In this document: positions 1 through 7,257 of the stretch, piece by piece
Numbering within the stretch: the first letter of the stretch is position 1
Layout of the letters: each line of letters starts with the position of its first letter
From: an uncultured Selenomonadales bacterium
Lineage (GTDB): Bacteria; Bacillota; Clostridia; Christensenellales; QALW01
NCBI GenBank assembly: GCA_905200615.1
Contig: CAJKLB010000028.1
Span: 1-30,380 of the forward strand
Direction: 5' to 3'
DNA: 30,380 bases
Translations under genes and position numbers: made by a program
The notes under the pieces: generated by a model
The model's input: only the letters and a program-made list of their open reading frames with translations
Told to the model about the DNA's origin: nothing
The model's database searches: none

Positions 1-3
1 AAG

Positions 4-25
4 TTAATATTATGTTAATATTATG
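4..25. repeat. Perfect 11-bp tandem duplication in the leader of the first gene
   Basis: The 11-mer TTAATATTATG occurs twice head to tail (4-14 and 15-25), 33 bases before the first start codon. It is AT-rich and could be part of a promoter or regulator site whose upstream half lies outside the window, or simple slippage. No convincing -35/-10 pair is visible in the 57 bases available. Confidence 0.5.
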
Positions 26-57
26 CTTTAAATAGAATAGAAAAGGAGCAGACAAAA

Positions 58-1917
58 ATGAAAAAACTTTTAAGCGCTGTTGTTGTTTTGGCAATGCTGA
101 TATCTTGTTTTTGCATGATATCCGTATTTGCGGCGGAAAACAGCAACATTTTGTCGGAAGAAGAATCCACTTTCACGGGTTTGACGGAAGTTCCCTCTTC
201 TTGGGGAAAACAGGGAAATTCTCCTGTGATGACGATTGCGGAAGATCCTACCGAAAGCGGAAACAAAGTTATGCAGTTCACGTCAACAAAAGCTTGGGAA
301 TCCCCTAAAATCAATATTGCCCAAAAAATAAAGGCGGCAATGGATGAAAGCAATCTTACCGAAGCGGAGTTCACAATTTCTATGCGGTTGTATGCTGTGG
401 AAGAAAATCCGGCTGCCGTAGGGACTAAGGCGCTTGCGAGATTGGTGCTTCGCAGTCACAACGAGTTTTCTTTTTTGAAAGTATGGAGTGATGGCAATAT
501 TTATACAACTTTCTCCAGTGCGGGAACCGCTTATAATACATGGTATAATTTGACCGGAACCATTCAGGTGACAGCGGCGGATATGGAGTTATTTACACAG
601 ACCGCTGATTTGGATCTTTGCTTGGATTCTTTGAGTTCTTCGTCAGGAACTTCATATACGTTCTTCATTGATGATGTTACCGTTGCTTTCTCTGGAGAGA
701 AAGAGACTGAAGTAAAAACAGTAGTAAACGGAAACGCGGAAGAAGGCACAACAGGTTGGGGATCATTTTCTCAAGGAAAAGGTGAGATTGCTTGGGTTGA
801 AGGCGGCGCGAATGGAACGGCTCACGCCATTAAGTTTACGCCTTCAAATTCTGCCTATGCTTCCATAGCGTTTGATTTAGGTCCGGCAATCATTCAGGAT
901 GAAGCCAATGGATATAACGGAGCAGGCGCGGGAGAATATACAATCAGCTTCTGGGCAAAGACCGATAGTCCGGCGCCGGAAAACACCAAATTCAAGGTCG
1001 TGCTGAATTCACAAACTCATGTAAATGCAGATAAAGAAGGACAGATTAATGGCCTTGAGGGAGACGGCTATGTAAGCAGTTATATCTCTGGAGCTGAAAT
1101 TGAATTGACGGATCAATGGAAAGAGTATGAAGCAAAGATAAAGGTTTCGGATGCTTATCTTAAAACAATCAAAGCATTGTATGCAGCAGATAATACCAAT
1201 GCTTATCAGTTGATTCTTCGCCTTGATGGTGCAAATTCCGGCGATAAAGAATATGCCTTTGGAAAGCCGGATGCAGCCACTCCGTTTGTATATTATGTAG
1301 ATGAAGTTGCTATATCGCAAGCGCAGGGAGAACAACCGACAGAACCGACAAACCCTGAAGAGCCGGCAAAAACAGAAGGAGTCACGATAAAAGTAGATTC
1401 TATAGAAGACGGTTCGGAGGTTTATGTAAGATTCCAGAACTTTACGGGACATATCGGCAACGGTAAAATGACGGTAAAAGTCTATAATACCGGCAGCAGA
1501 GATATCACGGTAAGACTGGAAGCGCGTATTGATGACGAAACAGTTTGGACAAATGTTGCTACGGGGCAAGATACGGTTATAGCGGCAGGCAAGGTAGCGG
1601 AACTTTCCGTTGCTTGTCCGGATACGGTAACCAGCGAAAAAGACGGCAAAGTAAAAACACCGTTTATGCTGCTGTTGCTGAAAGACGCTAAGGCGGGAGA
1701 CAGCTTGACGGTATACGGCTTCAGTACGGAATCGATGGATACACAAAAACCGTCGCAGGTAGTAACGACGGGGAAAGCCAGCTTGAGCTTTGGCGTTACC
1801 ACGCAGGCGTGTCCGACGGGCGACGTGTTGCCGGTTGCGATGATTACGGCTGCGGCTGCGGCTTGCGTAATGCTGGGCATTATCGTTACGGCAAAAAAGA
1901 AGAGAGAAACGGTATAA
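58..1917 (+). CDS. Secreted, membrane-anchored protein with carbohydrate-binding-like domains
   Basis: A 619-residue surface protein, probably binding polysaccharide; no catalytic domain is recognised. Residues 1-25 form a Sec signal peptide (Lys-Lys, hydrophobic core, Ala-type cleavage site). Residues about 30-215 and 220-420 look like two jelly-roll carbohydrate-binding domains; the second opens with VNGNAEEGTTGWGSF, typical of CBM4/9- or CBM22-like folds. A Pro/Glu/Thr linker (about 424-440) leads to a beta-rich module (about 441-570) containing VKVYNTGSRDI and LTVYGFSTES, also found in the esterase encoded at 19582. A single membrane helix (about 590-612) and the basic tail KKKRE end the protein. 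PTGD just before the helix resembles a degenerate PKTGD sorting signal, but membrane retention is the simpler reading. The start is supported by AAGGAG eight bases upstream. The signal peptide and anchor are clear; the binding function is inferred. Confidence 0.8.
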   Translation: MKKLLSAVVVLAMLISCFCMISVFAAENSNILSEEESTFTGLTEVPSSWGKQGNSPVMTIAEDPTESGNKVMQFTSTKAWESPKINIAQKIKAAMDESNLTEAEFTISMRLYAVEENPAAVGTKALARLVLRSHNEFSFLKVWSDGNIYTTFSSAGTAYNTWYNLTGTIQVTAADMELFTQTADLDLCLDSLSSSSGTSYTFFIDDVTVAFSGEKETEVKTVVNGNAEEGTTGWGSFSQGKGEIAWVEGGANGTAHAIKFTPSNSAYASIAFDLGPAIIQDEANGYNGAGAGEYTISFWAKTDSPAPENTKFKVVLNSQTHVNADKEGQINGLEGDGYVSSYISGAEIELTDQWKEYEAKIKVSDAYLKTIKALYAADNTNAYQLILRLDGANSGDKEYAFGKPDAATPFVYYVDEVAISQAQGEQPTEPTNPEEPAKTEGVTIKVDSIEDGSEVYVRFQNFTGHIGNGKMTVKVYNTGSRDITVRLEARIDDETVWTNVATGQDTVIAAGKVAELSVACPDTVTSEKDGKVKTPFMLLLLKDAKAGDSLTVYGFSTESMDTQKPSQVVTTGKASLSFGVTTQACPTGDVLPVAMITAAAAACVMLGIIVTAKKKRETV

Positions 1918-1936
1918 CGGTTCTTTATAAAAGGTA

Positions 1937-1963
1937 AAGCGAGGGAACAAAACTCCCTCGCTT
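1937..1963 (+). terminator. Hairpin after the first surface-protein gene
   Basis: Perfect 10-bp inverted repeat, AAGCGAGGGA (1937-1946) with TCCCTCGCTT (1954-1963), 19 bases after the stop codon. The loop is 7 bases. There is no T tract behind it, so on its own it is a weak terminator or an mRNA 3'-end stabiliser. Confidence 0.5.
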
Positions 1964-1996
1964 CAAACTGTAGATAAACCTGAAATTTGATTTTTT

Positions 1997-2025
1997 TGCG
2001 GCGGCAACGCCGCATTTATTTTTCC
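1997..2025 (+). terminator. Rho-independent terminator
   Basis: Stem TGCGGCG (1997-2003), GCAA tetraloop (2004-2007), stem CGCCGCA (2008-2014), then TTTATTTTT. It points in the plus direction and is the best terminator for the surface-protein gene. On the minus strand it is followed by A residues, so it does not serve the convergent nnr gene. Confidence 0.65.
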
Positions 2026-2219
2026 GGCGACGGGTGCGTCGAAAAAACTTATTATGAGCGAAAAACCGCTTGATGAATGATTTTTGAAGGGTACACGAGT
2101 GGTATACAAGGATGGAGTTTCGTCTTAAAATCAACGATTTTCGAGCGAGCGGCATCCCCTCGCTTTTTTTATAAATATAGTTATGATCTTTAAACTTAAT
2201 AACCGACTGTTATATTCGC
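2026..2219. other. Intergenic stretch between convergent genes with two further hairpins
   Basis: With the two hairpins before it, this makes a 302-base gene-free gap. It holds a small 5-bp hairpin with a GGTG loop (about 2030-2043) followed by AAAAAA. A second hairpin, AGCGAG (2144-2149) with CTCGCT (2159-2164), is followed by seven Ts (to about 2171) and looks like a plus-strand terminator. Nothing coding is supported; the minus-strand reading frame here has an Arg/Lys/Phe-rich composition unlike a protein and no good ribosome site. The segment might be a short RNA or a dispersed intergenic repeat. Confidence 0.4.
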
Positions 2220-3692
2220 CTAAAAAGTCTTCGTGTCTTTTGAAGAAGATTCTAAAGCACGGAAAGCTTTAAAAATATTTTGGGAAATATCAGAAGCGGT
2301 AACGGAATAAATTCCCTTTTCTTCCTGAGCCGCTCTTCCCGCCGTACCATGAAGAAAAGAGGCAAGTAACGCCGCATTCAGAAGATTTTCGCGGCAGAGA
2401 AGAGCTGATGATGCTGCTATACCGGCAAGAACATCCCCGCTGCCGGCGGTGGCCATAGCTGGAGTACCCCATTGCGAAATAAATTGTTTTTCCTCGCTGC
2501 ATATTACATTATAATTACTTTTTAAAAGTAAAGTAACGCCGGAACGGATAGCAAATTCTTTCGCATGGCCGATGGGATCCTGCTGTAATATTTGCATGTC
2601 CGTATCAAAAAGTCTGGCGGCTTCTCCGAGATGCGGTGTTATGATAATCGGGCATCGGGCGGCTTTGAGCTTTTCTGCGCTGCAGAAATAAAGAGCGTCG
2701 GCATCAAGTACCAAGGGTACGGTACAATACGCTAATACCGTTTCCAGCAATGCGGCGTTTTTTTCTTTGCGGCCAATGCCGGGACCCAGTAGAATAACAT
2801 CTTTATCCTGTATAAAATTATGCAGAATGGGGCTATCGGTTATAGCTGCCGCGTTTACCATGATTTCCGGATGGCGTCCGTTATAATAAGCGGCACAATC
2901 CTCCGGGACCAGCATGCTGACTTTTCCCGCACCGCATCGCAGAGCGGAAATGGCAGCCAGCTCTCCGGCGCCTTCCATACCGCGGCTGCCGGCAATGACG
3001 CCTACATGTCCGTTGCTTCCTTTATGCGCCGTGTTCTTTATGGGAGGCAGAAGCGCTTGAATATCGGTAAGTTCAGGCTCAAGCACATGAAAATGACGGG
3101 GAAAAATACCAATGTCGGCAACCGTTAGTTGACCGCATGCATCCGCGCCTTTCCCCAAAAAATGCCCCAGCTTTTTACAACCGAAAGTTACGGTGCTGTC
3201 CGCTTGAACACACATGTCTGTCAGTCCGTTATCACAGGAGAGCCCGGATGGGACGTCTATGGATATTACCGTTGCCCGTGCGCGCAGTTCATTAATTGTT
3301 TCAGCGGCCTTTTTTTCCGCCCCGGAAAGCTGTCCGTGGAAGCCGATGCCGAAAAGCGCGTCTATTACGCAGTCATAGTCGGCGTCGGGCGCAGAAACAA
3401 TCAGCGGTTTGATTTTTTCATAGTAAAAAGCCGCGTGCGCACTTAATTTTTCCGGATCGCCCAGAACAATAACATCAGTTTGAATGCCGGCGCGGGTTAA
3501 AAGATCCGCGCAGACAAAACCGTCGCCGCCGTTATTCGAACACCGGGCATACACCAAGACATAGTGAAAATACTTGGCTTTTTCAAATACGGCCTTTCCC
3601 GCCCGAGCCATGGCTTCTAACGGAGAAAGGCCCAGCGCGAACGCCTCTTTTTCAGAGTCCTGCATCTCTTTTGCGGTTAAAACGGGTTTCAT
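2220..3692 (-). CDS. nnr: Bifunctional NAD(P)H-hydrate epimerase / ADP-dependent NAD(P)H-hydrate dehydratase
   Basis: Repairs damaged (hydrated) NADH and NADPH in the cytoplasm: the N-terminal half epimerises the hydrate and the C-terminal half dehydrates it using a nucleotide. The protein has 490 residues, normal for the fused form. Residues 1 to about 215 are the YjeF_N-type epimerase (VYARCSNNGGDGFVCADLL; SIDVPSGLSCDNG). Residues about 225-490 are the ribokinase-fold dehydratase, with HKGSNGHVGVIAGSRGMEGA and the signature TAGSGDVLAGIAAS near the C-terminus. The reading frame is open further upstream, but the chosen ATG at 3692 is right: GGAGG lies seven bases before it and it overlaps the recX stop as ATGA. 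Coupling to recX on the minus strand is therefore likely. Confidence 0.93.
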   Translation of the reverse strand: MKPVLTAKEMQDSEKEAFALGLSPLEAMARAGKAVFEKAKYFHYVLVYARCSNNGGDGFVCADLLTRAGIQTDVIVLGDPEKLSAHAAFYYEKIKPLIVSAPDADYDCVIDALFGIGFHGQLSGAEKKAAETINELRARATVISIDVPSGLSCDNGLTDMCVQADSTVTFGCKKLGHFLGKGADACGQLTVADIGIFPRHFHVLEPELTDIQALLPPIKNTAHKGSNGHVGVIAGSRGMEGAGELAAISALRCGAGKVSMLVPEDCAAYYNGRHPEIMVNAAAITDSPILHNFIQDKDVILLGPGIGRKEKNAALLETVLAYCTVPLVLDADALYFCSAEKLKAARCPIIITPHLGEAARLFDTDMQILQQDPIGHAKEFAIRSGVTLLLKSNYNVICSEEKQFISQWGTPAMATAGSGDVLAGIAASSALLCRENLLNAALLASFLHGTAGRAAQEEKGIYSVTASDISQNIFKAFRALESSSKDTKTF

Positions 3693-4321
3693 TCTGTGTC
3701 CTCCCAATTTTCGGAGATTTCGTTTAATACGTCGGTAATCGTATCCCATTCAAAGCCCCGGCGGGCAAGAAAATCCCTGATCTTCCGACGTCGTAATTTT
3801 CCCTCTGCCTTGCGGTATCTTTCCGCTTGCTTTTCTGCCAACGCTTTGGCACAGGTAAACTGATCCTCTTCATCCAGTGCTTTTAATGAATTCTGTATGA
3901 TTTCATAATCAATTCCCTTTTCTCTTAATTTATACTCAATGGCTCGCCGGCCTAAGGTTTTGTTTCCGGAAATAAAATTTTCAGCCAGGGCCGCGTCGTT
4001 CAGATATCCCAATTCTTGCAAGCGGGTAATTGCCTGTTGAATAGCTGTTTGGGAAAATTCTTTTTTGGCTAAAAAATCCCGCATTTGCTTTTCTGATTTT
4101 TCACTGTGCGACAGATGCATAAAGGAAGCTGATAGTGCCCTCTTGGATTCGTCCTCCTCCATTAGGCGGGAGAGAAACGCGTTTTCCAGCTGCATGCCGG
4201 CGGCTAAACGGTAAAGTGCAGCCAGCTCGTCCGATACGGAAAAAGAATATTGGCCGTCCACAAATACGCTGATACGGTTTGCGTTATGCTTTTGCCGCTC
4301 TAATTTTGTGATTTGGGGCAT
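3689..4321 (-). CDS. recX: RecX family regulatory protein
   Basis: A 210-residue RecX-type modulator of RecA filaments. The helical-repeat part carries the usual signatures: LRDFLAKKEF-like packing after residue 80, then ALAENFISGNKTLGRRAIEYKLREKGI (about 115-141) and FLARRGFEWDTITDVL near the C-terminus, which matches the family's three tandem three-helix units. The N-terminal 70 residues (TKLERQKHNANRISVFVDGQ, then a Phe/Ser-rich strand) match the longer Firmicute form. The start is supported by GAGGTGA about nine bases upstream. It is not next to recA; it is coupled to nnr by ATGA overlap. The promoter is described separately. Confidence 0.9.
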   Translation of the reverse strand: MPQITKLERQKHNANRISVFVDGQYSFSVSDELAALYRLAAGMQLENAFLSRLMEEDESKRALSASFMHLSHSEKSEKQMRDFLAKKEFSQTAIQQAITRLQELGYLNDAALAENFISGNKTLGRRAIEYKLREKGIDYEIIQNSLKALDEEDQFTCAKALAEKQAERYRKAEGKLRRRKIRDFLARRGFEWDTITDVLNEISENWEDTE

Positions 4322-4341
4322 GATGGAATCACCTCAACGTG

Positions 4342-4370
4342 ATTATACTCCGTTTTTGCAAGAAATACAA
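4342..4370 (-). promoter_or_regulatory. Sigma-A type promoter for recX-nnr
   Basis: On the minus strand, TTGTAT (4370-4365) and TATAAT (4347-4342) are separated by 17 bases, about 20 bases before the recX start. It is back to back with the promoter of the divergent lipid-kinase gene. Called by consensus only. Confidence 0.55.
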
Positions 4371-4389
4371 CAAATTTTGATTGCTCCTG

Positions 4390-4419
4390 TTGACGAAACT
4401 TATGTTTCTTTGATAGAAT
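4390..4419 (+). promoter_or_regulatory. Sigma-A type promoter for the lipid-kinase gene
   Basis: TTGACG (4390-4395) and TAGAAT (4414-4419) with an 18-base spacer, 28 bases before the ATG at 4448. The only gene downstream before the next promoter is the diacylglycerol kinase-like gene. Confidence 0.55.
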
Positions 4420-4447
4420 ATTTCAATAAATAATAAGGACTTGTTCT

Positions 4448-5320
4448 ATGATATATTTTATTGTGAATCGGCTTTCCGGGAAAGGGAAAGGCGCGGTAAC
4501 GGCGGAGCGTATTGAACGCTATTTACAGCAGAAAAAAATTGAATATCAAATGGTAACCACAGCATATAAGGCTCATGCCGTAGAACTTGCGGCTCAACTG
4601 TGCGCGCGGAAAGATTGTACCGCGTTGGTGGCCGTTGGCGGTGACGGAACTTTTTCTGAAGTATTAAACGGTATGGATCTCCGTATTCCTTTGGGGTTAA
4701 TTCCTTCAGGTACAGGGAATGATTTCATTCGCAGTATCCCTGCCGGAAAAACGCTGGAGCAGCAATTGGATGCGATTATCGAAAGCCGTACTTGTCCGAT
4801 TGATTTTATTCAGGCCAATGACCGACGCAGCATCAATATCGCCGGAACGGGCTTCGATGTGGATATTCTTTTGCGCCAGGCGGGACTTCGGCGGTATTTG
4901 GACGGATCCCTTAGTTATTTTGCCGCGTTGATTCTTACTGTTTTTTGCCTGAAGTTTCGGCAGTTCCGGATCAGAGTTGACGGCAAGGAACTGATTGATA
5001 CCTCCGGCCTTTTACTGTGCGCGGCTAACGGCAAGTACTTTGGCGGCGGGCTGCCCATTTCTTTGGATTCTTCTCCTGATGACGGCGTAATGGAACTGGT
5101 TCTTGTAAAAAAGATGCCTCGGATTATGATTCCGTATATGTTGGTGCAATTTTTGAGGGGAAAAATTAAAAATATAAAAAAGTATGTGGAATTTCGCCGC
5201 TGCAGTCGCATTGAATGCAGCGTGACGCCAAAGGTCGATATTCAGCTTGACGGAGAGCTTTTCGACATGCCGGTTTTTACTTGCACTCTTTGCCGGGGCG
5301 GGTTGAAGCTTTTTCTGTAA
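4448..5320 (+). CDS. Diacylglycerol/lipid kinase family protein
   Basis: A 290-residue member of the DagK/YegS/DgkB family, which phosphorylates a lipid substrate (diacylglycerol or a relative) with ATP, usually for phospholipid recycling at the inner face of the membrane. The nucleotide-binding signature GGDGTFSEVLNG is at residues 64-75, followed by IPSGTGNDF (about 85-93). The second, beta-sandwich domain carries LLCAANGKYFGGG and SSPDDGVMELVLV, and the C-terminal strand contains QLDGELFD, all family hallmarks. The length fits a single catalytic unit with no extra membrane domain. The ribosome site is modest (AAGGAC). It is monocistronic by promoter placement. The exact lipid substrate cannot be read from sequence. 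Confidence 0.88.
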   Translation: MIYFIVNRLSGKGKGAVTAERIERYLQQKKIEYQMVTTAYKAHAVELAAQLCARKDCTALVAVGGDGTFSEVLNGMDLRIPLGLIPSGTGNDFIRSIPAGKTLEQQLDAIIESRTCPIDFIQANDRRSINIAGTGFDVDILLRQAGLRRYLDGSLSYFAALILTVFCLKFRQFRIRVDGKELIDTSGLLLCAANGKYFGGGLPISLDSSPDDGVMELVLVKKMPRIMIPYMLVQFLRGKIKNIKKYVEFRRCSRIECSVTPKVDIQLDGELFDMPVFTCTLCRGGLKLFL

Positions 5321-5334
5321 GAACGGAAAACTTC

Positions 5335-5373
5335 CTTTGAAAAACACGTATTTTTTGCAGTTGTCTTTCAAAG
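5335..5373 (+). terminator. Weak inverted repeat after the lipid-kinase gene
   Basis: CTTTGAAA (5335-5342) can pair with TTTCAAAG (5366-5373) across a 23-base loop rich in T. It lies just behind the kinase stop codon and before the aldolase promoter. Long loop and lack of a T tract make it a poor terminator. Confidence 0.25.
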
Positions 5374-5400
5374 AATATACGTAAGCGCTATCGGTTTTTG

Positions 5401-5429
5401 TTGCAAAGACAGAGATTTTCCTTTATAAT
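5401..5429 (+). promoter_or_regulatory. Strong sigma-A promoter for fba
   Basis: TTGCAA (5401-5406) and a perfect TATAAT (5424-5429) with the ideal 17-base spacer, followed by an AT-rich start region and GGAGGA nine bases before the ATG at 5466. It fits a highly expressed glycolytic gene. Confidence 0.7.
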
Positions 5430-5465
5430 AAAAAAGAAAATAATTTTTACGGAGGAGTTAACGAT

Positions 5466-6329
5466 ATGTTGGTTTCGGCAAAGGACATGCTGAACAAGGC
5501 CAAGGCGGGTAAATATGCCGTAGGACAGTTCAACATCAATAATTTAGAGTGGACAAAGGCAATTCTTTTAACGGCTAATGAATGCGCTTCGCCTGTTATT
5601 TTAGGTGTATCGGAAGGCGCGGGAAAGTATATGTGCGGGTATAATACTATTGTGGGGATGGTAAACGGTATGTTAGAGACATTAAAAATTACCGTTCCTG
5701 TTGCGCTTCATCTGGATCACGGCAGCTACGAGGGGGCCTATCAGGCAATGAATGCGGGATTTTCTTCGGTAATGTTTGACGGTTCGCATTATGCCATTGA
5801 TGAAAATATTGAAAAAACCAAACAAATCATCAATGATGCCTCGGCTAAAGGAATTTCGGTAGAAGCGGAGGTAGGCGCTATCGGCGGCGAAGAGGACGGC
5901 GTTCTCGGCGGCGGCGAGGTAGCCGATCCGGCGGAGTGCAAGATGATTGCGGATTTGGGCGTAACTATGCTTGCGGCGGGTATCGGAAACATCCACGGTA
6001 AATATCCGGCAAACTGGCAGGGACTGCGCTTTGACACGCTGGAAAAGATTCAGGCGCTTACCGGTGAAATGCCTTTGGTACTGCACGGCGGCACGGGAAT
6101 TCCCGCAGACATGATTCAAAAGGCTATTTCCCTTGGCGTTTCCAAGATTAATGTAAATACCGAATGTCAGCTGGCATTTGCGGCGGCTACCAGAAAATAT
6201 ATTGAAGCCGGCAAAGATTTAGAAGGGAAGGGATTTGATCCCAGAAAGCTGCTTGCGCCGGGCTTTGAAGCGATTAAAGCCACGGTAAAGGAAAAAATGG
6301 AACTTTTCGGTTCGGTGAATAAAGCTTAA
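5466..6329 (+). CDS. fba: Class II fructose-1,6-bisphosphate aldolase
   Basis: Zinc-dependent cleavage of fructose-1,6-bisphosphate to glyceraldehyde-3-phosphate and dihydroxyacetone phosphate, a central glycolytic step. At 287 residues it has the usual length for the short Firmicute class IIB form. Visible signatures are VALHLDHGSYEGAYQAMNAG with zinc and catalytic residues, FDGSHY, VEAEVGAIGGEEDGV, GIGNIHGKYP, LVLHGGTGIP and KINVNTECQLAF, in family order. The start is fixed by GGAGGA nine bases upstream. It has its own strong promoter and its own terminator, so it is monocistronic. Tagatose-bisphosphate aldolases are close relatives, but the isolated housekeeping context favours fba. Confidence 0.95.
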   Translation: MLVSAKDMLNKAKAGKYAVGQFNINNLEWTKAILLTANECASPVILGVSEGAGKYMCGYNTIVGMVNGMLETLKITVPVALHLDHGSYEGAYQAMNAGFSSVMFDGSHYAIDENIEKTKQIINDASAKGISVEAEVGAIGGEEDGVLGGGEVADPAECKMIADLGVTMLAAGIGNIHGKYPANWQGLRFDTLEKIQALTGEMPLVLHGGTGIPADMIQKAISLGVSKINVNTECQLAFAAATRKYIEAGKDLEGKGFDPRKLLAPGFEAIKATVKEKMELFGSVNKA

Positions 6330-6332
6330 AAT

Positions 6333-6386
6333 AGACCCTTACAGAGCCGCGGAATATTTTTCAAAGACCTGTAAGGGTCTTTTTTT
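6333..6386 (+). terminator. Rho-independent terminator of fba
   Basis: Perfect 12-bp stem AGACCCTTACAG (6333-6344) with CTGTAAGGGTCT (6369-6380), running into a T tract, directly after the aldolase stop. The 24-base loop contains a small GC-rich element. Confidence 0.85.
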
Positions 6387-6464
6387 ACTGTAGCTTTTTG
6401 TATAAAAACACCTTTTTTGCAAATAATTTGATAGCACCGCTACATATTTGTTGAGGAGGTTTTT

Positions 6465-7241
6465 ATGCAGACCTACAGTAAGGTAAAAATATGCGGTGTG
6501 GATACTTCAAAGCTTCCGCGGCTGAAAAATGCGGAGATGAATGAGCTGATACAGAAAATAAAAGCCGGCAGCCGTGAAGCAGAGGAAAAATTTATTTACG
6601 CAAATTTACGTTTGGTACTTTCGGTAGTGCAGCGCTTTGCCGGACGCGGCGAAACGCCGGATGATTTATTTCAGGTAGGCTGTATTGGATTGATTAAAGC
6701 GGTAAAAAATTTTGATACCGGTCATAATGTACGCTTTTCTACCTATGCGGTACCCATGATTATCGGCGAGATCCGGCGATTTTTACGGGATAATAACTGT
6801 ATACGGGTCAGCCGTTCGGTACGGGATCTGGCTTATAAGGCTATGCAAATGCGGGAAACGCTCTCTGCCTCGGGTGGAAGAGAAGTCACCAACGAGGAAA
6901 TTGCCAAAGCGTTAAATGTAAGTGTTTCGGAAGTGGATAACGCGCTGGAAGCGGTAGTGGATCCCGTTTCTATTTTTGAGCCCGTATTCCGTGACGGAAA
7001 CGACGCGGTATTTGTTGTAGATCAAATCAGTGACACGTCACAGAGCGATGTAAAATGGACGGAGCATCTTGCTTTGCGTCAGGCGTTGACAAAACTGGAC
7101 AAAAGGGAATATAATATAATCAACATGCGTTACTTTGCGGGAAAAACGCAAATGGAGATAGCAGAGGAAATCGGGATATCGCAGGCACAGGTGTCCCGAC
7201 TGGAGAAAAGTGCGCTGGAACGTATGAAAAAGTTTATGTAA
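6465..7241 (+). CDS. sigG: RNA polymerase sporulation sigma factor SigG
   Basis: Forespore-specific sigma factor that drives late forespore genes after engulfment. The 258-residue protein starts with the SigG-specific KVKICGVDTSKLPRLKN, the anti-sigma contact region that separates SigG from SigF. Region 2 follows (LRLVLSVVQRF, DDLFQVGCIGLIKAVKNFD, FSTYAVPMIIGEIRRFLRDN), then region 3 (ISRSVRD-like VSRSVRDLAYKAMQMRE), and region 4.2 contains TQMEIAEEIGISQAQVSRLE as the DNA-binding helix-turn-helix. GAGGAGG lies seven bases before the ATG. Unlike the usual spoIIGA-sigE-sigG order, the aldolase gene is upstream and pgsA is 17 bases downstream. A clear promoter was not identified; GCAAATA/CATATTT around 6418-6449 is only loosely SigG-like. 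Confidence 0.96.
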   Translation: MQTYSKVKICGVDTSKLPRLKNAEMNELIQKIKAGSREAEEKFIYANLRLVLSVVQRFAGRGETPDDLFQVGCIGLIKAVKNFDTGHNVRFSTYAVPMIIGEIRRFLRDNNCIRVSRSVRDLAYKAMQMRETLSASGGREVTNEEIAKALNVSVSEVDNALEAVVDPVSIFEPVFRDGNDAVFVVDQISDTSQSDVKWTEHLALRQALTKLDKREYNIINMRYFAGKTQMEIAEEIGISQAQVSRLEKSALERMKKFM

Positions 7242-7257
7242 AGGACGAGCTTAAAAA

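Noticed and set aside
1810..1840. LPXTG-type sortase signal before the C-terminal helix of the first protein
   Set aside because: Only PTGD is present, no LPXTG or full PKTGD; the other two anchored proteins also lack a sorting motif, so a simple membrane anchor is the better call.
1009..1950. Long minus-strand open frame (313 codons) opposite the first gene
   Set aside because: Antisense of a clear coding gene; composition rich in Arg, Phe, Tyr and Cys, no recognisable motif and no convincing ribosome site.
1925..2155. Minus-strand frame of 76 codons in the gap after the first gene
   Set aside because: Runs through two terminator hairpins; Arg/Lys/Phe-rich with no family resemblance and no ribosome site.
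6418..6449. SigG- or SigF-type promoter before sigG
   Set aside because: GCAAATA and CATATTT are only loosely similar to the sporulation consensus and sit in AT-rich DNA; not strong enough to list as a feature.
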